A stretch of 64,000 bases of DNA from Paenibacillus graminis (GTDB lineage Bacteria > Bacillota > Bacilli > Paenibacillales > Paenibacillaceae): positions 2,108,001 to 2,172,000 of the forward strand of contig NZ_CP009287.1 in the NCBI RefSeq assembly GCF_000758705.1. The letters run 5' to 3'. A model generated the notes under the pieces. It saw only the letters and a program-made list of their open reading frames with translations. It was not told the DNA's origin and did no database searches. Each line of letters starts with the position of its first letter. The stretch's first letter is position 1. Positions 61,438 through 64,000 of the stretch are shown here, one piece after another. Both the position numbers and the translations under genes were made by a program.

Positions 61438-64000
61438 GTGGGTGAAATGTTTGTTCGTTCATCAAGTGTCTCAAGCGGCACTAGCCAAGCGGTCTATCAT
61501 CTGGTTTCAAATGTAACGGGTCATAGGATCGGAGATTTGAATCCGGATATGTATCTGGAAGATGATTTGGGGCTTGATTCCATCAAAATGATTACTTTAA
61601 TGAATGAATTAATCGGACTGGTCCCGGCAGAGCAAATGGATGATTTTACGGCCGCATACCCGGTGACTGCCTTGCTGGGTCTGCAAACCGTCGGGGAGCT
61701 TGTGCAGATTTTTGATGAATGGGAACATGCCCGGCGGGAAGGGACAGAGGTACAGGCTGCGGTGAGTACTGCGCTTCAAGCGCACGAGGATACCCGGTCG
61801 GAGGTTGCTGCAGTCCAGGTTCATTCCGCTGTGCCAAATTTGCGCGAACAGCTGGAAATAGAGGTTGGCAGGTTGATCTCCAGCATTACCGGACATAAGT
61901 CTGAAGATTTGCATTCGGATATGGAGCTAGAGAGGGATTTGGGCCTGGATTCTATTAAAATGATTTCATTAATGAGCGGGATGGTTTCATTGCTCCCTGC
62001 CGGTTCATCCGATGGACACAGCGAAAGCAGTATAATGACTTCGCTCCTGTCTTTGAATACGGTTGGAGATATCGTGGAAATGCTGGCCGTCCGCGGAGAG
62101 GGGAGCAGCGGTACCCGGACAGCTGCCGGTGACGAGAACACTATTGCAGTGGAGATTCCTGAAAATGAGCCTGAATTTCTTGAAATATTACATTCCCAAT
62201 ATTTGTTTCTGATCACCTATTTGTCGGTAGCCAACCTGACCATAACTTCAGGGGTGCGCCTGCGGGGGAGACTGGATGCCGACAGCCTGCGGAAGTCGTG
62301 GAGCGAGTTGATCCTCCGTCATCCTGTACTACGAGCCGTATTCATTACGGAGCCGGCGAACGCGAGCTTGAAGGGGTATCGTCTCCAATTGCTGAAGACT
62401 GCAGTGCCGCCTGAAATTCCTGTCCTGGATATCAGACATCTGGATGAACAAGCAAGGCGCCGGTGGATCTCGGAAAGGTTCGAAGCCTCGCTGAATGAGA
62501 AATTTGATATCACCCGCTGGCCGCTGCATTCTTTGTCAGTTATCCAAACGGCCGACCTGGAATACGAGCTGATTCTGGATATCAGCCATATGATCTCGGA
62601 CGGTCTGGGCAACCAGCAGATTCTGAGAGAAATTATGGAGATTTACGGGGCGGAATCGCACAACAAAGCAGCCAAGCTGAGGCCCGCGCTGCCAGCTGTG
62701 GAATATAACCGCATTGTATCTGAAATCAATGCCTGGAATGCTCCGGGAGAGATGGAGGCGCTGGACCGGTACTTGCAGCAGCAGGGCCGTGGAGCCTACT
62801 TCTTTAACCCCTTCGGGGCAAGCCGCAAGGCAAATGCGGCAGGTGCTGCCGGAGCTGTGATTCATTCCCGCAAATACTGGATCGGCGAGGACACAACAGC
62901 ACGGCTGATTGCCTCTACCAAGACCTGGCGGACCTCACTGTTCATTCTTCTGGTCAGCGCATATCTGAAGACGATCAAGCAGCAGGGGGAAGAACGGAAT
63001 CGGATTATTCTGAATCTTCCGACAAGCGGCAGGCTGTATCCCCACACGGATGCTTCAGAAGTGCTAAGCGCCTTTGCCCAAAATCTTGCACTCAGCTTCA
63101 CTTGCGAAGATGTAAATGAAGAATGGGAATCACTAATTAACAGAACACATGAAGAATTCACCAACAAATTATCCTCAGGCATAGACAGGGCGCAGACCTA
63201 CAGAGCTGCGCAGTATGCTAAAGACACGATCCATCTGCAGAACGGCGTTATGCCGGAAGCGGTGGCCTCCATGATCCGCTCCACATTGAAATCTAACCTA
63301 TATCTTTCATTCGTAGGCAATACATCCATACACACGCAATACGGGGATTACGAAGTTTATGATTATGAGGCTTTTACAGGAACCAACCCGGGAACGATTG
63401 ACTGCCTGGCTGAATTGTTTCAGGGTCGGCTGATGATTACGGCCAACTATGACAGCACCTTTTTTGATGATGATTATATCGGGGAGCATATGGACAGGTT
63501 CATGGACAACCTCAGTCAGCTTGCCGGTATGGAACCTGTGGTCAAGCCGGTGCTTGCCGCAGCAGACAGTGAAGAGCCGAATAACGCGGAAATAAGAGAA
63601 CGGCTGTACGGAATGGCCCAGGATATTTGCGGAACGGCGTTTGATGAGAATGCTCTGTTCAAGGATATGGAGGCAGAACTCGGGTTGGATTCCCTGCAGC
63701 GCATCCGGCTGATTACCAGGCTGGGCAAAGTATTCGGGCATGCCGACAAGGCGGCATTGCTGGAATGCAGGACCTTTAATGAAATTATTACCCATATTAC
63801 ACATGTAAATAATGCGGTTGAACTTGCAGGCCGGGACTCTGCTGCTGCAGAAATTCCCTATTTGCATATTTCCAGGCAGTGCAAGGCAACTCCCGATGCG
63901 GTTGCGATATTGGACGGCACCGGGGAGGTTACCTACCGCGAGCTGGACGAGCAGTCTAACCGGCTTGCGCATTATTTAATTTCACAAGGGGTGCGTTCCC
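61438..64000 (+). CDS. Nonribosomal peptide synthetase, ACP-ACP-C-ACP-A start, truncated at the window end
   Basis: GTG 61438 follows GAGGGGGAG and the frame stays open to base 64000 (854 codons). Domains: carrier protein 1 (Ser48 in DLGLDSIKM), carrier protein 2 (Ser172 in DLGLDSIKM), condensation domain (about 235-690; His384 in SHMISDG of the HxxxDG motif), carrier protein 3 (Ser752 in ELGLDSLQRI), and the start of an adenylation domain from about residue 800 (YLHISRQCKATPDAVAILDG, then LDEQSNRLAHYLISQGV). Two carriers before the first condensation domain suggest an unusual loading part that may accept an acyl starter. Product unknown; the rest lies beyond the window. Confidence 0.85.
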   Translation, partial: MGEMFVRSSSVSSGTSQAVYHLVSNVTGHRIGDLNPDMYLEDDLGLDSIKMITLMNELIGLVPAEQMDDFTAAYPVTALLGLQTVGELVQIFDEWEHARREGTEVQAAVSTALQAHEDTRSEVAAVQVHSAVPNLREQLEIEVGRLISSITGHKSEDLHSDMELERDLGLDSIKMISLMSGMVSLLPAGSSDGHSESSIMTSLLSLNTVGDIVEMLAVRGEGSSGTRTAAGDENTIAVEIPENEPEFLEILHSQYLFLITYLSVANLTITSGVRLRGRLDADSLRKSWSELILRHPVLRAVFITEPANASLKGYRLQLLKTAVPPEIPVLDIRHLDEQARRRWISERFEASLNEKFDITRWPLHSLSVIQTADLEYELILDISHMISDGLGNQQILREIMEIYGAESHNKAAKLRPALPAVEYNRIVSEINAWNAPGEMEALDRYLQQQGRGAYFFNPFGASRKANAAGAAGAVIHSRKYWIGEDTTARLIASTKTWRTSLFILLVSAYLKTIKQQGEERNRIILNLPTSGRLYPHTDASEVLSAFAQNLALSFTCEDVNEEWESLINRTHEEFTNKLSSGIDRAQTYRAAQYAKDTIHLQNGVMPEAVASMIRSTLKSNLYLSFVGNTSIHTQYGDYEVYDYEAFTGTNPGTIDCLAELFQGRLMITANYDSTFFDDDYIGEHMDRFMDNLSQLAGMEPVVKPVLAAADSEEPNNAEIRERLYGMAQDICGTAFDENALFKDMEAELGLDSLQRIRLITRLGKVFGHADKAALLECRTFNEIITHITHVNNAVELAGRDSAAAEIPYLHISRQCKATPDAVAILDGTGEVTYRELDEQSNRLAHYLISQGVRS

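Overview
The window looks like a chromosomal segment of a Paenibacillus-type Firmicute. The evidence is the yqeH-aroE-yhbY-nadD-yqeK-rsfS-yqeM housekeeping order known from Bacillales, strong AGGAGG-type ribosome binding sites, a YesM/YesN-type two-component pair, carbohydrate ABC importers without their own ATPase, many extracellular or intracellular glycosidases, and an AimR/AloR-like receptor followed by a tiny exported peptide. No rRNA, tRNA, CRISPR array or intact insertion sequence was seen.

Layout. 1-5.4 kb: ribosome-assembly, NAD and shikimate operon (yqeH partial, aroE, yhbY, nadD, yqeK, rsfS, a CvfB-like S1 protein, yqeM) ending in a terminator. 5.7-13.2 kb: a 52-residue membrane protein, an ArsR-type regulator, and divergent from it an arabinose-polymer operon (lipoprotein, two permeases, GH51, GH43). 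13.4-18.6 kb: a secreted protein, a YhgE/Pip-type membrane protein, and an HTH-helical-repeat receptor whose 3' end overlaps a 44-residue pre-pro-peptide gene; this pair is the most interesting system here. 19-23.3 kb: a leftward detoxification operon (DHA2 exporter, TetX-like flavin monooxygenase, metallo-beta-lactamase-fold hydrolase, TetR regulator) with a palindromic operator. 23.4-27.3 kb: an AT-richer accessory stretch with eroded and orphan genes, a second-type fabZ and a chloramphenicol-phosphotransferase-like kinase. 27.5-40.5 kb: SGNH hydrolase, YesM/YesN-type sensor and regulator, an ABC importer, GH130 and a very large glycosidase, coupled in order. 40.5-48 kb: small membrane protein, CapA-like phosphoesterase, a DUF6138-like protein, a ROK regulator that has lost its zinc cysteines, and an ABC exporter with a divergent TetR gene. 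48-52.4 kb: a CBS protein, three MarR regulators and a second DHA2 exporter, with clear operators. 53-61 kb: GNAT, amidase, secreted GH5 mannanase with CBM3-like module, T-box-controlled tyrS, LOG-family enzyme and an alpha/beta hydrolase. 61.4 kb to the end: a nonribosomal peptide synthetase that begins with two tandem carrier domains and runs out of the window.

How the parts work together. Two polysaccharide-use units are clear. The first imports and cleaves arabino-oligosaccharides under an ArsR-type regulator. The second senses a signal with a membrane kinase, imports an oligosaccharide, and degrades it with GH130 and a large glycosidase; the secreted mannanase at 55.5-57.1 kb may supply related substrates. 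Several efflux units each sit next to their own regulator and palindromic operator. Two kinds of non-coding repeat recur: a four-armed inverted element of about 185 bp (32.3 and 59.3 kb) and a degenerate 41-50 bp unit (28.2 and 53.5 kb).
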